Counted from the stretch's first letter, positions 1 through 8,781 are shown. The stretch: 64,000 nt of DNA from Actinoplanes nipponensis (GCF_016862275.1 NZ_BOMQ01000031.1:1-64000), one strand, 5' to 3'. Numbers and translations: made by a program. The notes: generated by a model from the letters alone, not told the origin.

Positions 1-112
1 AGGATGGGCCGCCGAGCGCGATGCCGGCCGAGCGGCGCCCGGGTCGGCGCACGCGCCCGGGTCGGCGCGCACGGCCGATCGGAGCATGACGCCGGCGATG
101 GCACCTGGGCCG
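1..112. other. Window-edge spacer with a short direct repeat
   Basis: No gene is supported here. A 16-bp GC-rich word occurs at 35-50 and again at 53-68, an 18-bp period. The stretch lies downstream of the minus-strand ICL-like gene, and its other boundary is outside the window. Confidence 0.4.
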
Positions 113-1063
113 TCACCGGCCGCCGTCCCGGACCGCGTTCGCCCAGAACTGGCTGCGGTACACCCCGTCGCCGGCCAGGTGCTCGGCGACGGTAGGCCCG
201 TCGGCAAGCGGCCGGTCCGCGGTGGGCGCGGCGGCGTGGGGCCCGGCGAGCCGGTCGAGCTCCTCGCGGCCCAGGGACGGGTTCAGCGGCCCGGTCTGCC
301 CGGTGAGCAGCAGCGCACGGGCTGCCCGGTGCACCGTCGCGTAGGCCAGCTGGGCCAGCGCCGGCCCGATGCTGATCCGGGCCACGCCGTGGGCGGCCCA
401 CCCGGCCACCGGGATGCCGCCCGGCTCGGCCAGGACGTTCACCGGGGCGGCGACGGCCCGCACCAGCGACACGACGGCGTCCACGCCGGCCCCGGCCGGG
501 AAGATGCTGTCGGCGCCGGCGCCGAGGTAGGCCGTGGCCCGGTTCACCGTGTCGGCCAGCCGGGTGGCCGGATCGCCCACCGTGCGCAGGTAGGTGTCCA
601 CCCGCGCGTTGATGAGCACCGGCACCCCGCAGTCGTCGGCGGCGCGGCGGGCGGCGGCGAGGCGGGCGCACTGCTGTCCCACCGGGCGCAGCCGCCCCGG
701 CCCGTCGTCATCGCCGTCCTCGATGGTGACGCCCACCGCGCCGGCGTCCACGACGGCGCGTACGGTGTCGGCGACCTGACCCGGCACCGTCCCGTACCCG
801 GTCTCGATGTCGGCATCGACCGGCACCCGCACCGCCGCCGCGATCCGGCGCACCGCCTCGACCAGGTCGCGCCGTTCCAGGCGCTCGCCGTCGCGGGCGC
901 CCAGGCTCCAGGAAATGCCGGCGCCGGTCGTGGCGACCGCCGCCGCGCCGAGGCTCTCCACGATGCGGGCGCTGGCCACGTCCCACACGTCGACCAGCAG
1001 CAGCGGGTCACCCGGGCGGTGAAGGCGGCGGAAGGCCTCGGCCTGCTCCCGTCGCGTCGTCAT
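113..1063 (-). CDS. Isocitrate lyase/PEP mutase-family protein
   Basis: This 316-aa protein belongs to the ICL/PEP mutase superfamily of (beta/alpha)8 enzymes that make or break C-C or C-P bonds next to a carboxylate, usually with Mg2+. Visible motifs are DVWDVASARI (about 25-34), DADIETGYG (83-91, the metal-binding Asp/Glu region), VTIEDG (112-117) and NARVDTYL (152-159). The KKCGH catalytic cysteine motif of true isocitrate lyase is absent, so this is the broad oxaloacetate-hydrolase or carboxyphosphonoenolpyruvate-type branch; the substrate cannot be read. I chose the ATG at 1063 because upstream residues are low-complexity translation of a DNA repeat. It points the same way as the tautomerase and indigoidine-type synthetase upstream, but 301 bp of repeat DNA separates it from them, so operon membership is uncertain. 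Confidence 0.85.
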   Translation of the reverse strand: MTTRREQAEAFRRLHRPGDPLLLVDVWDVASARIVESLGAAAVATTGAGISWSLGARDGERLERRDLVEAVRRIAAAVRVPVDADIETGYGTVPGQVADTVRAVVDAGAVGVTIEDGDDDGPGRLRPVGQQCARLAAARRAADDCGVPVLINARVDTYLRTVGDPATRLADTVNRATAYLGAGADSIFPAGAGVDAVVSLVRAVAAPVNVLAEPGGIPVAGWAAHGVARISIGPALAQLAYATVHRAARALLLTGQTGPLNPSLGREELDRLAGPHAAAPTADRPLADGPTVAEHLAGDGVYRSQFWANAVRDGGR

Positions 1064-1364
1064 CGACCCCGCCGCGGGCGGCCCGCCGGAGCACCCGGCC
1101 CGGCCGGCGCACCGACCTCCCACCGTCCCGCTGGCCCACCGATCAACCGCCGGCCCGCTGACCCGCCGACCGACCGCCGGCCCGCCGACTCGCCGATCAA
1201 CCGCCGACATGCCGAACCGCAGGCCGTAAAACCGCCGACCACCCGCCGACCCGCCGAGCCGCAGGCCGTCAACCCGCCAAACACCCGCCCACCGGCCAAA
1301 CCGCAGACCGCCGACCCGCCGACCACCCGCCCGGCCACGGATCCCCCGGCCGCCGGGGTGCCGG
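1064..1364. other. 301-bp intergenic stretch filled by repeats
   Basis: No gene is supported. The stretch between the ICL-like gene and the tautomerase is mostly imperfect tandem repeats (1141-1336). Both strands stay open by chance of composition, but the translations are monotonous Pro/Arg or Gly/Arg repeats without a start and ribosome site. Confidence 0.6.
1141..1336. repeat. Two-phase minisatellite: 27-bp then 42-bp imperfect repeats
   Basis: Units beginning GATCAACCGC or GACCGACCGC start at 1141, 1168 and 1195 (27-bp period). Units beginning GCCGAACCGC, GCCGAGCCGC and GCCAAACCGC start at 1211, 1253 and 1295 (42-bp period). Copies diverge by scattered substitutions. Both periods are multiples of three, so the region reads as repeating peptides in several frames, but no gene is likely. 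Confidence 0.75.
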
Positions 1365-1589
1365 TCAGTAGTCCGGGCGCTTGCACAGCAGGGCCGCCCG
1401 CTCCACGATTTCGGGCTGGTAGACGCGCTCCTGCCACTCCGCCGGGTCCACCGGCTCCAGGGCGATCGAGACGACGTTCTCGGCGCAGCCCAGCGCCTCG
1501 CCCACCGCCGACGTCAGGGCGGCGACCAGCGTCGCGCGCCGCTCGTCGTCCAGCGGCACCGGGAAGTGCTTGATGTTGATGTGGGGCAC
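1365..1589 (-). CDS. 4-oxalocrotonate tautomerase-family protein
   Basis: A 74-aa tautomerase subunit. Its N-terminus M-P-H-I-N-I-K leaves Pro1 exposed after methionine removal; that proline is the catalytic base of the 4-oxalocrotonate tautomerase family, which shifts protons between keto and enol or imine and enamine forms. The length fits the family (about 60-80 aa, oligomeric, cytosolic). The start is GTG at 1589 with a strong GAGGAGG site just upstream. Only 15 bp separates it from the stop of the indigoidine-type synthetase, and its ribosome site lies in that gap, so the two are almost certainly co-transcribed. A role on the synthetase product, an amino-pyridinone prone to tautomerism, is an inference. 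The family is promiscuous and could instead be a general isomerase. Confidence 0.85.
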   Translation of the reverse strand: MPHINIKHFPVPLDDERRATLVAALTSAVGEALGCAENVVSIALEPVDPAEWQERVYQPEIVERAALLCKRPDY

Positions 1590-1604
1590 GACTTCCTCCT
1601 CTAG

Positions 1605-4600
1605 TCAGCTCGGCACGTGCGGGTGGACGGCGATGGCCTCGGCCAGCAGCCCGACGTCGGGCTCGCGGAGCACGCTGTAGTGGTCCGCGTCGAGGGTCAC
1701 CACCGTCGGCGGCCGGCGCGAGTAGCCGGCACCGGCGTCGATGAACGAGTAGTCGTCGCCGTGGACCCGGCACACGGTCACCGGGGCGGCCACGCACCGG
1801 CCGGTCAGCTCGGCGAAGGTGTACGTGTGCCGGTACCGCCCCGCCGCCACCGCGGTGATCCGGCTCACCGTCGCGGCGTCCAGGCCCGGGAAGGACGCGG
1901 TGATGTACGCCGCGAAGGTCCGCTCGTCCCGGCTGGCGCGCACGCACGCGTCGGCCGCCGGGCCGTACAGCTCCCCGGCGAAGACCGAGTAGAGCACCCG
2001 GACGAACGTCTCGTCGGCGAAGGACGGCCGGGACACCCCGCCCCCGGCCCGCACCCGTGGTGAGCCGGGGGCGATGAGGACCAGGTGCTCCACCTGCTCG
2101 CCGGCCCGCTCCAGCTGGTGCGCCGCCTCGAAGGCCACCCGGGCGCCGAAGGAGTAACCCCACAACGTGTACGGCCCGGCCGGTTGCCGCCGGCGGATCT
2201 GCTCCAGGTCGGCGGCGGCCATGTCGGCGACGCGCTCGTGCGGCGCCTCCCCGGCGTTCACGCCGTGCGCCTGCACGCCGTAGAAGCCGCGGTCCGTGGT
2301 GATCCGGGCGGCCAGCGCGCGCAGGCTCATCGGGTAGCCGCCCAGGCCGGGCCAGCAGAAGATCGGCGGGCCGGCGCCGTCCGCGCGCAGCCGCACCAGC
2401 CGCGCGGCGCCGCGCCGGGCGGGCGCGCCGAGCCGCCGGGCGAGCTGCTCGACGGTCGGCGCCTCGAACACCGTCTGCACCGGCAGGCTGGTCCCGAACT
2501 CCTTGTTCAGCTCGGTGACCAGCCCCACCGCGATCAAAGAGTTGCCGCCGGACTCGAAGAAGTCGTCCTGCACCGAGACCGCGTCCCGGTGCAGGCGGCG
2601 GCCCCAGACCGCCGCGATGCGCTTCTCGATCGGCGTCCGCGGGGCGACGAACGGGCGCTCGGCGGCGTCGACGCCCGTCTCGGCCAGGGCCGCCAGCGCC
2701 CGCAGGTCGATCTTCCCGTTCACCGACAGCGGCATCTTGTCGAGCACCACCACCTTGTTGGGCAGCATGTACTCCGGCAGCAGGCCGACCAGGTCGTCCC
2801 GGATGATCTCGGCGGGCCCGCGCATGTGCACGAGGTCCTCGCGCATGTCGCGGCCGCGCAGCTGTTCGGCGCTCACCGGGCCGCCGACGCAGAAGTAGGA
2901 CGGACCGGTGGCCCGGCCGGCGGCAGCCAGCACGGCGTCGAGCCGGCGCGCGGCGGGCAGCGGATGCCCGGAGCGCGAGCTGTAGCCGGACGCCATGAAG
3001 CCGAGGCCGAGGCGGGTCCCCGTGAGCTGCAGGCGTTGCAGGGCCCGGCCCAGGTCGCAGTAGTGCCGCCAGCGCGGCCCGGCCGGGCGGGTCAGCGCGA
3101 TGCCGAAGCTGGCCCGGTCGTAGACCTGCTGGTTGATGGCGATGACGTCCCGGCGGCGGATCACGTCGTCGCCGATCCGGGCGAACCGGCCGCCGGCGTA
3201 CGCGTACAGCCCGTCCGGCAGCCCCGCGACCCGGCCGCGGTGGGTCTGCACGTAGACCTCGACGCCCGTGGCGCGCGGCCGGGAGCCGTACGGCGTCAGC
3301 TCCCAGGTGCCGATGTAGTGGTCGTCCGGCGTGGCACCCAGCCTGTCCCGCAGCTGCGGCCGGTGACTGTGCGCGCTGATGTCCAGCCCGTAGCGGGGCA
3401 GGACGTGTTCGAGCAGGCCGACCAGGTGACCGGCCTCGAACTCCAGCACCTCCTCGACGTTGCTGCGGTAGACCGCGCTGATCGCCGGCGTACGCCCGAG
3501 CAGGTGCACCCGGGCCATCGGGCCGCCGCCGGTGGTGTCGCCGACGCGGACGAGCTGGTGCCGCACCGGGTGGTAGTAGTACAGGCCCGGCGCCACCGCC
3601 GGCACGCCGTCGAGCTCCAGCACGACCTGCACGCCGTACAGCGAGCCGGGCGACGCGTAGCCGTACTTGGGCAGCAGGCGTTCGGGGCTGTGGTACTGGC
3701 CCAGGTAGCGCAGGATCTCGCCGAGGGTCGGCAGGTCGAGCCGGCCGGGCGTCGTGCTCGGGGCGGCGCCGGGTGGTTCGTCCGCGCCAAGCAGGCGTTC
3801 CAGGTCGTGGCGGCCGATCGGCTCGCCGTCGTAGAACCGGTAGGTCTTGCGGGCGAACACCAGGTCGCGCTGCTCGGCCGTCGCGATCTCGCCGGGCAGG
3901 GCCACGACCGGCTGGCCGGCCAGCTCGTCGTCCGGGCGGCAGCCGAGGTTGGCCAGCTGGGCCCGGATCTGCACCCGGCTCTCCTTGGACTTGTGGTGCG
4001 CGCCGTGGATGCCCTGATCCATCAGCACGGCTTCCTTCTCGTCGAGCTCGGCGAACGCGATCATGGAGTCGAAGCCGGTCTTCGGGTCCGGGCGCACGAC
4101 CACCGCGGCGGCGGCGACCCAGTCGTGGCTCTCGATCGCCAGCCGGATCTCGTCCAGCTCGATCCGGAAGCCGCGCAGCTTGACCTGGTTGTCCGCCCGC
4201 CCGACGAAGTGGGCGCGGCGGCCGGCGTCCCAGTAGGCGAGGTCGCCGGTGCGGTACAGCCGGGTGTGCCCCGGCTCCGCGGCCGGGTCCGTCAGGAAGG
4301 CCGCGTCGGTCAGGTCCGGCCGGCCGAGGTAGCCGCGGGCCACCTGCGGGCCGCTGATGTAGAGCTCGCCGACCTCGCCGGCCGAGACGGCCCGGCGGTG
4401 CTCGTCGAGGATGTGGTAGCGCAGGCCGGGGACCGGCCGTCCGATGGAGACGGCGCGCGGGCCCTGCGCCACGGCGGCCGGCCGGACCCGGTACGACGAG
4501 GTGTTGATCGTGCACTCGGTGGGCCCGTACAGGTTCACCAGCTCGACCTCAGGCACGGCCGCGTGTAGTTGCAGGGCGAGGTTGCGCGACAGCGCCTCGC

Positions 4601-5450
4601 CGCCGCTGAAGATCTGCCGCAGGCTGGGGCACCCGGGCAGCTCCTCGGTGTCGACCAGGGCGTGCAGCAGCGTCGGCACGCACTGCAGCGTCGTCACCTC
4701 ATGGCGCCGCAGCGCCGCGATGATCCGGTCGGGGTCCCGGTGCAGGCCCGGCCGGCCCGCCACGACGGTCGCGCCGCAGGCCGGGGCGAGGATCTCCCAC
4801 TGCGCCGCGTCGAAGCCGGCGGGCGTCTTCTGCAGCAGGACCGTCTCCGGCCCGATCCGGTGCGCATCGCGCAGCCAGCGCATCTGGTGGGCGATGGCGC
4901 CGTGCTCGACCATCACGCCCTTGGGGGCGCCGGTGCTGCCGGACGTGTAGATCACGTAGGCGAGGTGACGGGGGTCGGGCGGCTGCGCCTCGGCCGGCGG
5001 GGCGGCCGGCGCCGCCGCGAGCTCCGACATGGTCACGACGCGCACGCCCGGGGGCACCAGCCGGGCCAGCGCGGCGGCGAGATGGTCCTGGGCCAGCACC
5101 AGCCGCAGGCCCGCCTCTTCGATCATGTACCGCAGCCGCTGCTCCGGATACTCCGGCGACAACGGCAGATAGGCGGCGCCCGCGAAGAGAATTGACCAGG
5201 CGCCCAGGATCAGTTCCGCCGACGATTCCGCAGACAATCCCACCGGCCGGTCGGCGAGTTCTCCGTCGCGGCCCAGATATGCGCCTCCGGAACGCGCCCG
5301 GTCAAAGAAATCGGCGTATCGCACGCGGTGCCCGCCGGCCACCAGGGCGGGCCGGTCCGGGTGCTCCCGGGCGTTGTCACGCAGCATGCCGAGGATCGTC
5401 GCCGCGTGCCCACGGCTGACCTCGGCCCTGCTGTTTTCCCTGCTCAGCAC
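1605..5450 (-). CDS. indC: Indigoidine synthetase-type NRPS (A-Ox-PCP-TE)
   Basis: This 1281-aa single-module synthetase has the domain order and length of IndC/BpsA, which cyclises and oxidises two L-glutamines into the blue pigment indigoidine. Adenylation motifs: YTSGSTGAPKG (168-178), NLYGPTE (306-312), YRTGDL (399-404) and the A8 region (about 424-436). A flavin nitroreductase/McbC-like oxidase is inserted at about 525-860, before A10 PLSVNGKID (907-915). The carrier site is Ser971 in GGNSL and the thioesterase nucleophile is Ser1100 in GYSFG. Segments such as LMDQG-HG-HH and LLPKYGYASPG match what I know of BpsA. The GTG at 5450 has a GGAG site; Met22 is an alternative start. The usual indA/indB partners are absent. 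A related product such as a minimycin precursor is possible. It needs phosphopantetheinylation. Confidence 0.93.
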   Translation of the reverse strand: MLSRENSRAEVSRGHAATILGMLRDNAREHPDRPALVAGGHRVRYADFFDRARSGGAYLGRDGELADRPVGLSAESSAELILGAWSILFAGAAYLPLSPEYPEQRLRYMIEEAGLRLVLAQDHLAAALARLVPPGVRVVTMSELAAAPAAPPAEAQPPDPRHLAYVIYTSGSTGAPKGVMVEHGAIAHQMRWLRDAHRIGPETVLLQKTPAGFDAAQWEILAPACGATVVAGRPGLHRDPDRIIAALRRHEVTTLQCVPTLLHALVDTEELPGCPSLRQIFSGGEALSRNLALQLHAAVPEVELVNLYGPTECTINTSSYRVRPAAVAQGPRAVSIGRPVPGLRYHILDEHRRAVSAGEVGELYISGPQVARGYLGRPDLTDAAFLTDPAAEPGHTRLYRTGDLAYWDAGRRAHFVGRADNQVKLRGFRIELDEIRLAIESHDWVAAAAVVVRPDPKTGFDSMIAFAELDEKEAVLMDQGIHGAHHKSKESRVQIRAQLANLGCRPDDELAGQPVVALPGEIATAEQRDLVFARKTYRFYDGEPIGRHDLERLLGADEPPGAAPSTTPGRLDLPTLGEILRYLGQYHSPERLLPKYGYASPGSLYGVQVVLELDGVPAVAPGLYYYHPVRHQLVRVGDTTGGGPMARVHLLGRTPAISAVYRSNVEEVLEFEAGHLVGLLEHVLPRYGLDISAHSHRPQLRDRLGATPDDHYIGTWELTPYGSRPRATGVEVYVQTHRGRVAGLPDGLYAYAGGRFARIGDDVIRRRDVIAINQQVYDRASFGIALTRPAGPRWRHYCDLGRALQRLQLTGTRLGLGFMASGYSSRSGHPLPAARRLDAVLAAAGRATGPSYFCVGGPVSAEQLRGRDMREDLVHMRGPAEIIRDDLVGLLPEYMLPNKVVVLDKMPLSVNGKIDLRALAALAETGVDAAERPFVAPRTPIEKRIAAVWGRRLHRDAVSVQDDFFESGGNSLIAVGLVTELNKEFGTSLPVQTVFEAPTVEQLARRLGAPARRGAARLVRLRADGAGPPIFCWPGLGGYPMSLRALAARITTDRGFYGVQAHGVNAGEAPHERVADMAAADLEQIRRRQPAGPYTLWGYSFGARVAFEAAHQLERAGEQVEHLVLIAPGSPRVRAGGGVSRPSFADETFVRVLYSVFAGELYGPAADACVRASRDERTFAAYITASFPGLDAATVSRITAVAAGRYRHTYTFAELTGRCVAAPVTVCRVHGDDYSFIDAGAGYSRRPPTVVTLDADHYSVLREPDVGLLAEAIAVHPHVPS

Positions 5451-5831
5451 GATATTGCTCCAGCACGCTCGACGGTGGTCGGGACCGGGCGACCGGCCGG
5501 CGCCCGGGTGGGGCGCGCTTCACCGGCGCACCGCGACGGACGCGGTGAGCCCATCGAAAGGGCTCCCGACATTGACCGGAAGGCCGGGGTGTGCCGATCT
5601 CGCCAAGCCAATCAATCAAGGGGGTGGCCCTGTCAATCGGTCAACTCGGACGGTCGGATATCGGCACTTGCGGTCAGTCGCCGCCGGCCTAAGAATGGGG
5701 CCGTCACGTTCGGTGCCGGCCCGGCGAACAGATCGAGAGCCGACACTGCCCGGCCCGGATTCGGGGGCCGGCCGCCGCGCCGCCGGCGCTTCGGGCAACC
5801 CCGCGTCACCCAGCAGAAAGGTCCGGTATCC
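5451..5831. promoter_or_regulatory. 381-bp divergent promoter region, indC / cysE-like operon
   Basis: No gene is supported. This is the only upstream DNA of both the synthetase and the acetyltransferase-led operon. On the plus strand TTGCGG (5668-5673), 16 bp, TAAGAA (5690-5695) is a weak promoter candidate. On the minus strand TTGACC (5639-5644) and TTGACA (5631-5636) are -35-like boxes without a convincing -10. The short repeated word ATCA at 5611-5618 gives a locally AT-richer patch. Shared control of both directions is inferred from layout only. Confidence 0.5.
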
Positions 5832-6452
5832 GTGCGCGCTCCCCGTGGTCAGCCGCGACTGCCGCAGATCCTCGCCGAGGATCTGCGGGCGGTCCTGGCT
5901 CGCGACCCCTCCGTGCACACCCGGGTCGAGGCGCTGCTGCACCCGGGTCTGACCGCTATCTGGCTGCACCGCGCGGCCCACTTCTGGTACCGCACCGGGC
6001 ACCGCGTGGTGGCCCGCCTGATCATGACCGCGGCCCGCGCCCTGACCGGGGTGGAGATCCACCCGGGCGCACGGCTGGGCCGGCGGGTGTTCATCGACCA
6101 CGGGGCCGCGGTGGTGATCGGGGAGACCGCCGTCGTGGGTGACGACGTCACCCTGTTCCATCAGGTCACGCTGGGCGCGGTGGGGTGGTGGCGGGACAAC
6201 GCGCGCGAGCCGGGCGCCCGGCGGCATCCCGTGATCGGCGCCGGCACGGTGCTGGGTGCGGGAAGCAGCGTGCTGGGCGCCGTCACCGTCGGCGAGCGGT
6301 CGTTCATCGGCGCTCACGCCCTGGTCCTGCAGGACGTGCCGGCCCGGGGCCGCGCGACCGCTGCGGCCGCCGTACCGCTGGCGCCGCCGGCCCGGACGGC
6401 GCCGCAGCCGATCGACCTTCTGCGTCACACCGCGTCCGCAGGTTCGTGGTGA
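5832..6452 (+). CDS. Serine O-acetyltransferase-like protein
   Basis: A 206-aa protein of the CysE/EpsC left-handed beta-helix acyltransferase family, which makes O-acetylserine from serine and acetyl-CoA. A short helical N-terminus (1-70) precedes hexapeptide repeats (about 74-180). Catalytic histidines sit in FIDHG (His90) and LFHQVTLG (His110). The canonical motif is YHGVTLGG; here Gly becomes Gln and Ala, followed by a longer loop, VGWWRDNAREPGARRHP, so the acceptor site may differ from housekeeping CysE. The GTG at 5832 has an AGAAAGG site; no ATG gives a full-length protein. It leads an operon with a cysteine synthase-like gene 47 bp downstream, ATP-grasp ligases and an exporter, which suggests O-acetylserine for a specialised metabolite rather than cysteine. 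Acetylation of another hydroxy-amino acid is possible. Confidence 0.88.
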   Translation: MRAPRGQPRLPQILAEDLRAVLARDPSVHTRVEALLHPGLTAIWLHRAAHFWYRTGHRVVARLIMTAARALTGVEIHPGARLGRRVFIDHGAAVVIGETAVVGDDVTLFHQVTLGAVGWWRDNAREPGARRHPVIGAGTVLGAGSSVLGAVTVGERSFIGAHALVLQDVPARGRATAAAAVPLAPPARTAPQPIDLLRHTASAGSW

Positions 6453-6499
6453 GCGTTCCCGCGCCGATCGCTCGGCGCCGCACAGATGAGGTGAACACC

Positions 6500-7486
6500 G
6501 TGCTCGACAATCCGCCGCAGGCGCCGCCGTCCACTCCGCGGATCGCCGACAGCATCGAGGACCTGATCGGGCGCACGCCCCTGCTGCGGCTGCCCCGGCG
6601 GGACGCCGCCCCCGGGGCGCAGGTGCTGGCCAAACTGGAATCGGCCAACCCGCTGGGCAGCATCAAGGACCGCGCGGCGCTGTGGATGCTGCGCGCCGCG
6701 GAGCGGTCCGGGCAGCTCGCCCCCGGCGGCACCGTGGTCGAGGCCACCTCGGGCAACACCGGGATCGCCCTGGCCGCCCTCGCCGCGGCCCGGGGCTACC
6801 GGTGCGTCATCGTCTTGCCCGACAGCGCCACCGCCGAGCGGATCGGGCTGCTGCGCGCGCTCGGCGCCGAGGTGGAACTCACCCCGCACGAGCTGCGCTA
6901 CCAGGGCGCCATCGACCGGGCCGCGGCGCTCACGGCGGCTATCCCCGGCGCCTGGTACCCGCAGCAGCACACCAACGCCGACAACGTCCGCGCGCACCGG
7001 GAGACCACCGGTCCGGAGATCTGGGCCGACACCGCCGGGCGGGTCGACATCCTGGTCTGCGGCATCGGCACCGGTGGCACGCTGTCCGGGTCCGCGGCGT
7101 ACCTCAAGCGCCACAACCCGGACCTGCGGGCGGTCGCGGTGGAGCCGGCCACCTCGGCGCTGCTCTCCGGCGGCGAGCCCGGCACGCACTGCATCCCCGG
7201 CCTCAACGGCGGATTCATCGCCGACACCACCGACGTCGCGCTGATCGACGAGGTGCTCACGGTCACCGACGACGAGGCGGCCGCCACCGCGCGCTGGCTG
7301 GCCCGCCGCGCCGGGGTGCTGGCCGGGATCTCGTCCGGCGCCGCCGCGCACGCGGCCCTGCGGGTCGCCGCCCGGCCGGAGAACGCCGACCGCGTCATCG
7401 TGGTCGTGCTGCCCGACACCGGCGAGCGGTACCTGAGCGTCTGGGCCCATGAAGCCGCCGAGACCGACGAGGACCCCCGACGATGA
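6500..7486 (+). CDS. Cysteine synthase-like PLP enzyme (O-acetylserine sulfhydrylase family)
   Basis: A 328-aa fold-type II PLP enzyme. The PLP lysine is Lys56 in NPLGSIKDRA, the TSGNTG substrate loop is at 83-88, the glycine-rich GTGGT phosphate loop is mid-protein and GISSGAA lies near the C-terminus. These residues fit beta-replacement on O-acetylserine; the nucleophile may be sulfide or another group (amine, hydroxyurea, heterocycle), as in SbnA or DcsD pathways. The GTG at 6500 is preferred because GATGAGGTG lies 6 nt upstream. A GTG at 6449, overlapping the acetyltransferase stop by 4 bp, would add 17 residues. The stop overlaps the next start (ATGA at 7483). Its place between an acetyltransferase and ATP-grasp ligases argues for making a beta-substituted alanine building block. 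Confidence 0.9.
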   Translation: MLDNPPQAPPSTPRIADSIEDLIGRTPLLRLPRRDAAPGAQVLAKLESANPLGSIKDRAALWMLRAAERSGQLAPGGTVVEATSGNTGIALAALAAARGYRCVIVLPDSATAERIGLLRALGAEVELTPHELRYQGAIDRAAALTAAIPGAWYPQQHTNADNVRAHRETTGPEIWADTAGRVDILVCGIGTGGTLSGSAAYLKRHNPDLRAVAVEPATSALLSGGEPGTHCIPGLNGGFIADTTDVALIDEVLTVTDDEAAATARWLARRAGVLAGISSGAAAHAALRVAARPENADRVIVVVLPDTGERYLSVWAHEAAETDEDPRR

Positions 7487-8781
7487 ATCCCGACCGTACC
7501 GTGCTCATCGTCGGCGGGCTGCCGGAGACCGTCCGGACCGCCAAGGAGCTCGGCCTCGAGGTGCTGCTGCTGCAGCATCCGGACAAGGTGACCGCGGAGC
7601 AGGAGTCCCTGGCCGACGTCCTGGTGGCGGTGGACTTCACCGACTGGGCGGCCACCGAGCCGGTCGTGCGCCGGCTGCACGACGAGCACGGCTTCGCCGC
7701 CGCCGTGTCGCTGACCGAGCCGGGTCTGGAGCCCGCGGCCCGGGTCAACGACCACTACGGCCTGGGCGGCACCGGCCACGAGGCCACCCGGCGGATCCGC
7801 GACAAGTGGGCGATGCGGCGTCACCTGGCCCGGCTCGACCCGGAGGCCGTGCAGGCCCGGCTGCTGCTGCACCGCGGCGATCTGGAGGCGTTCGGCGACG
7901 AGCACGGCTATCCGTTCATCGTCAAACCCACCGACGCCACCGCGAGCATCGGCGTGTTCAAGGTGGACGGCCCGGCCGACGCCGAACGGATCTGGCAGCA
8001 GGTGTCGGCCCTGCGGGGCACCCGCACCGACCGCATCTCCACCATGTACGTGCTCCAGGACTTCCTGATGGAGCAGTACGTCGAGGGCGCGGAGTTCAGT
8101 GTGGAGTCGTTCAGCTTCGCCGGGCGGCACGTGATCGTGGCGATCACCGAGAAGTTCACCGCCGAGGGGCACTTCGCCGAGCTGGGTCACGCCGTACCGG
8201 CCCGGGTGGGCGAGGAGGTGGCCGAGCGCGTCCGGGCGGCAGTCGCGCGGTTCCTGGACCACATGGGCGTCACCGACGGTGTCTGCCACACCGAGGTACG
8301 CGCGGGCGAGCACGCCGTCCGGGTCATCGAGGGTCACACGCGCTGGGGTGGGGACGCCATTCCCGAGCTGGTGCTCGCCGCGTACGGGGTGGACCTGGGG
8401 CGGCTGGCCGTGGGCTGGCCGTTCCGGCTGGTGGAGGAGCTGCCGGACCGGCCGGCGCCGCACGCCGGGGCCAGCTCGCGCTTCCTCGTCGGCGCCCACG
8501 GCCGGGTGACGGCGGTCGAGGGCGTGGAGCAGGCCCGCGCCCTGCCCGGCGTCCTCGCCGTCAAGATCACCGCCAAGCCGGGTGACCCGGTGCGCCCGCT
8601 GCGGGACAACTGGGACCGGCTCGGGCTGGTCGCGGTCACGGCCGCGGACGCCTCGGCCGCCATCGAGCTCGCCGAGCAGGTGACCACCACGGCCCTGCGC
8701 ATCACGGTCGAGGACGAGTACGGCCGGGTCAGCACCGCCCGGCTCGCCGAGCTCGGCCCGAGCCTGGTGGAGGCGCCGTGA
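7483..8781 (+). CDS. ATP-grasp ligase 1
   Basis: A 432-aa ATP-grasp protein. Visible elements are an N-terminal Rossmann-like lobe (1-100), the ATP-binding FIVKPTDATASIG strand-loop (Lys148), the adenine-contacting MEQYVEGAEFSVES (about 196-209) and the metal-binding end HTEVR...VIEGHTRWGGD (269-291), in which the usual E-x-N is E-G-H. The family activates a carboxylate as acyl phosphate and forms an amide with an amino acid or amine, as in BacD or DdaF type ligases. It is translationally coupled on both sides: ATGA overlap with the cysteine synthase-like gene and GTGA overlap with the second ligase. The likely substrate is the beta-substituted alanine made by the preceding enzymes (inference). 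A purine-type formyl-transferring ATP-grasp is less likely given the context. Confidence 0.87.
   Translation: MNPDRTVLIVGGLPETVRTAKELGLEVLLLQHPDKVTAEQESLADVLVAVDFTDWAATEPVVRRLHDEHGFAAAVSLTEPGLEPAARVNDHYGLGGTGHEATRRIRDKWAMRRHLARLDPEAVQARLLLHRGDLEAFGDEHGYPFIVKPTDATASIGVFKVDGPADAERIWQQVSALRGTRTDRISTMYVLQDFLMEQYVEGAEFSVESFSFAGRHVIVAITEKFTAEGHFAELGHAVPARVGEEVAERVRAAVARFLDHMGVTDGVCHTEVRAGEHAVRVIEGHTRWGGDAIPELVLAAYGVDLGRLAVGWPFRLVEELPDRPAPHAGASSRFLVGAHGRVTAVEGVEQARALPGVLAVKITAKPGDPVRPLRDNWDRLGLVAVTAADASAAIELAEQVTTTALRITVEDEYGRVSTARLAELGPSLVEAP

Noticed and set aside
1141..1336. Repeat array considered as a CRISPR
   Set aside because: Units are imperfect, directly adjacent and without unique spacers; no cas genes are nearby.
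1060..4568. Very long open frames overlapping the synthetase on both strands (for example minus 1060-4515 and plus 2085-4568)
   Set aside because: They are out-of-phase shadows produced by GC-rich codon structure; translations are Arg/Pro/Ala/Gly-rich without domains, while the 1281-aa frame contains every NRPS motif.
6185..6499. Longer N-terminus for the cysteine synthase-like protein from 6185
   Set aside because: The upstream part is antisense-like Arg/Ala-rich translation inside the acetyltransferase gene; GTG 6500 has a proper ribosome site and fits the family length.
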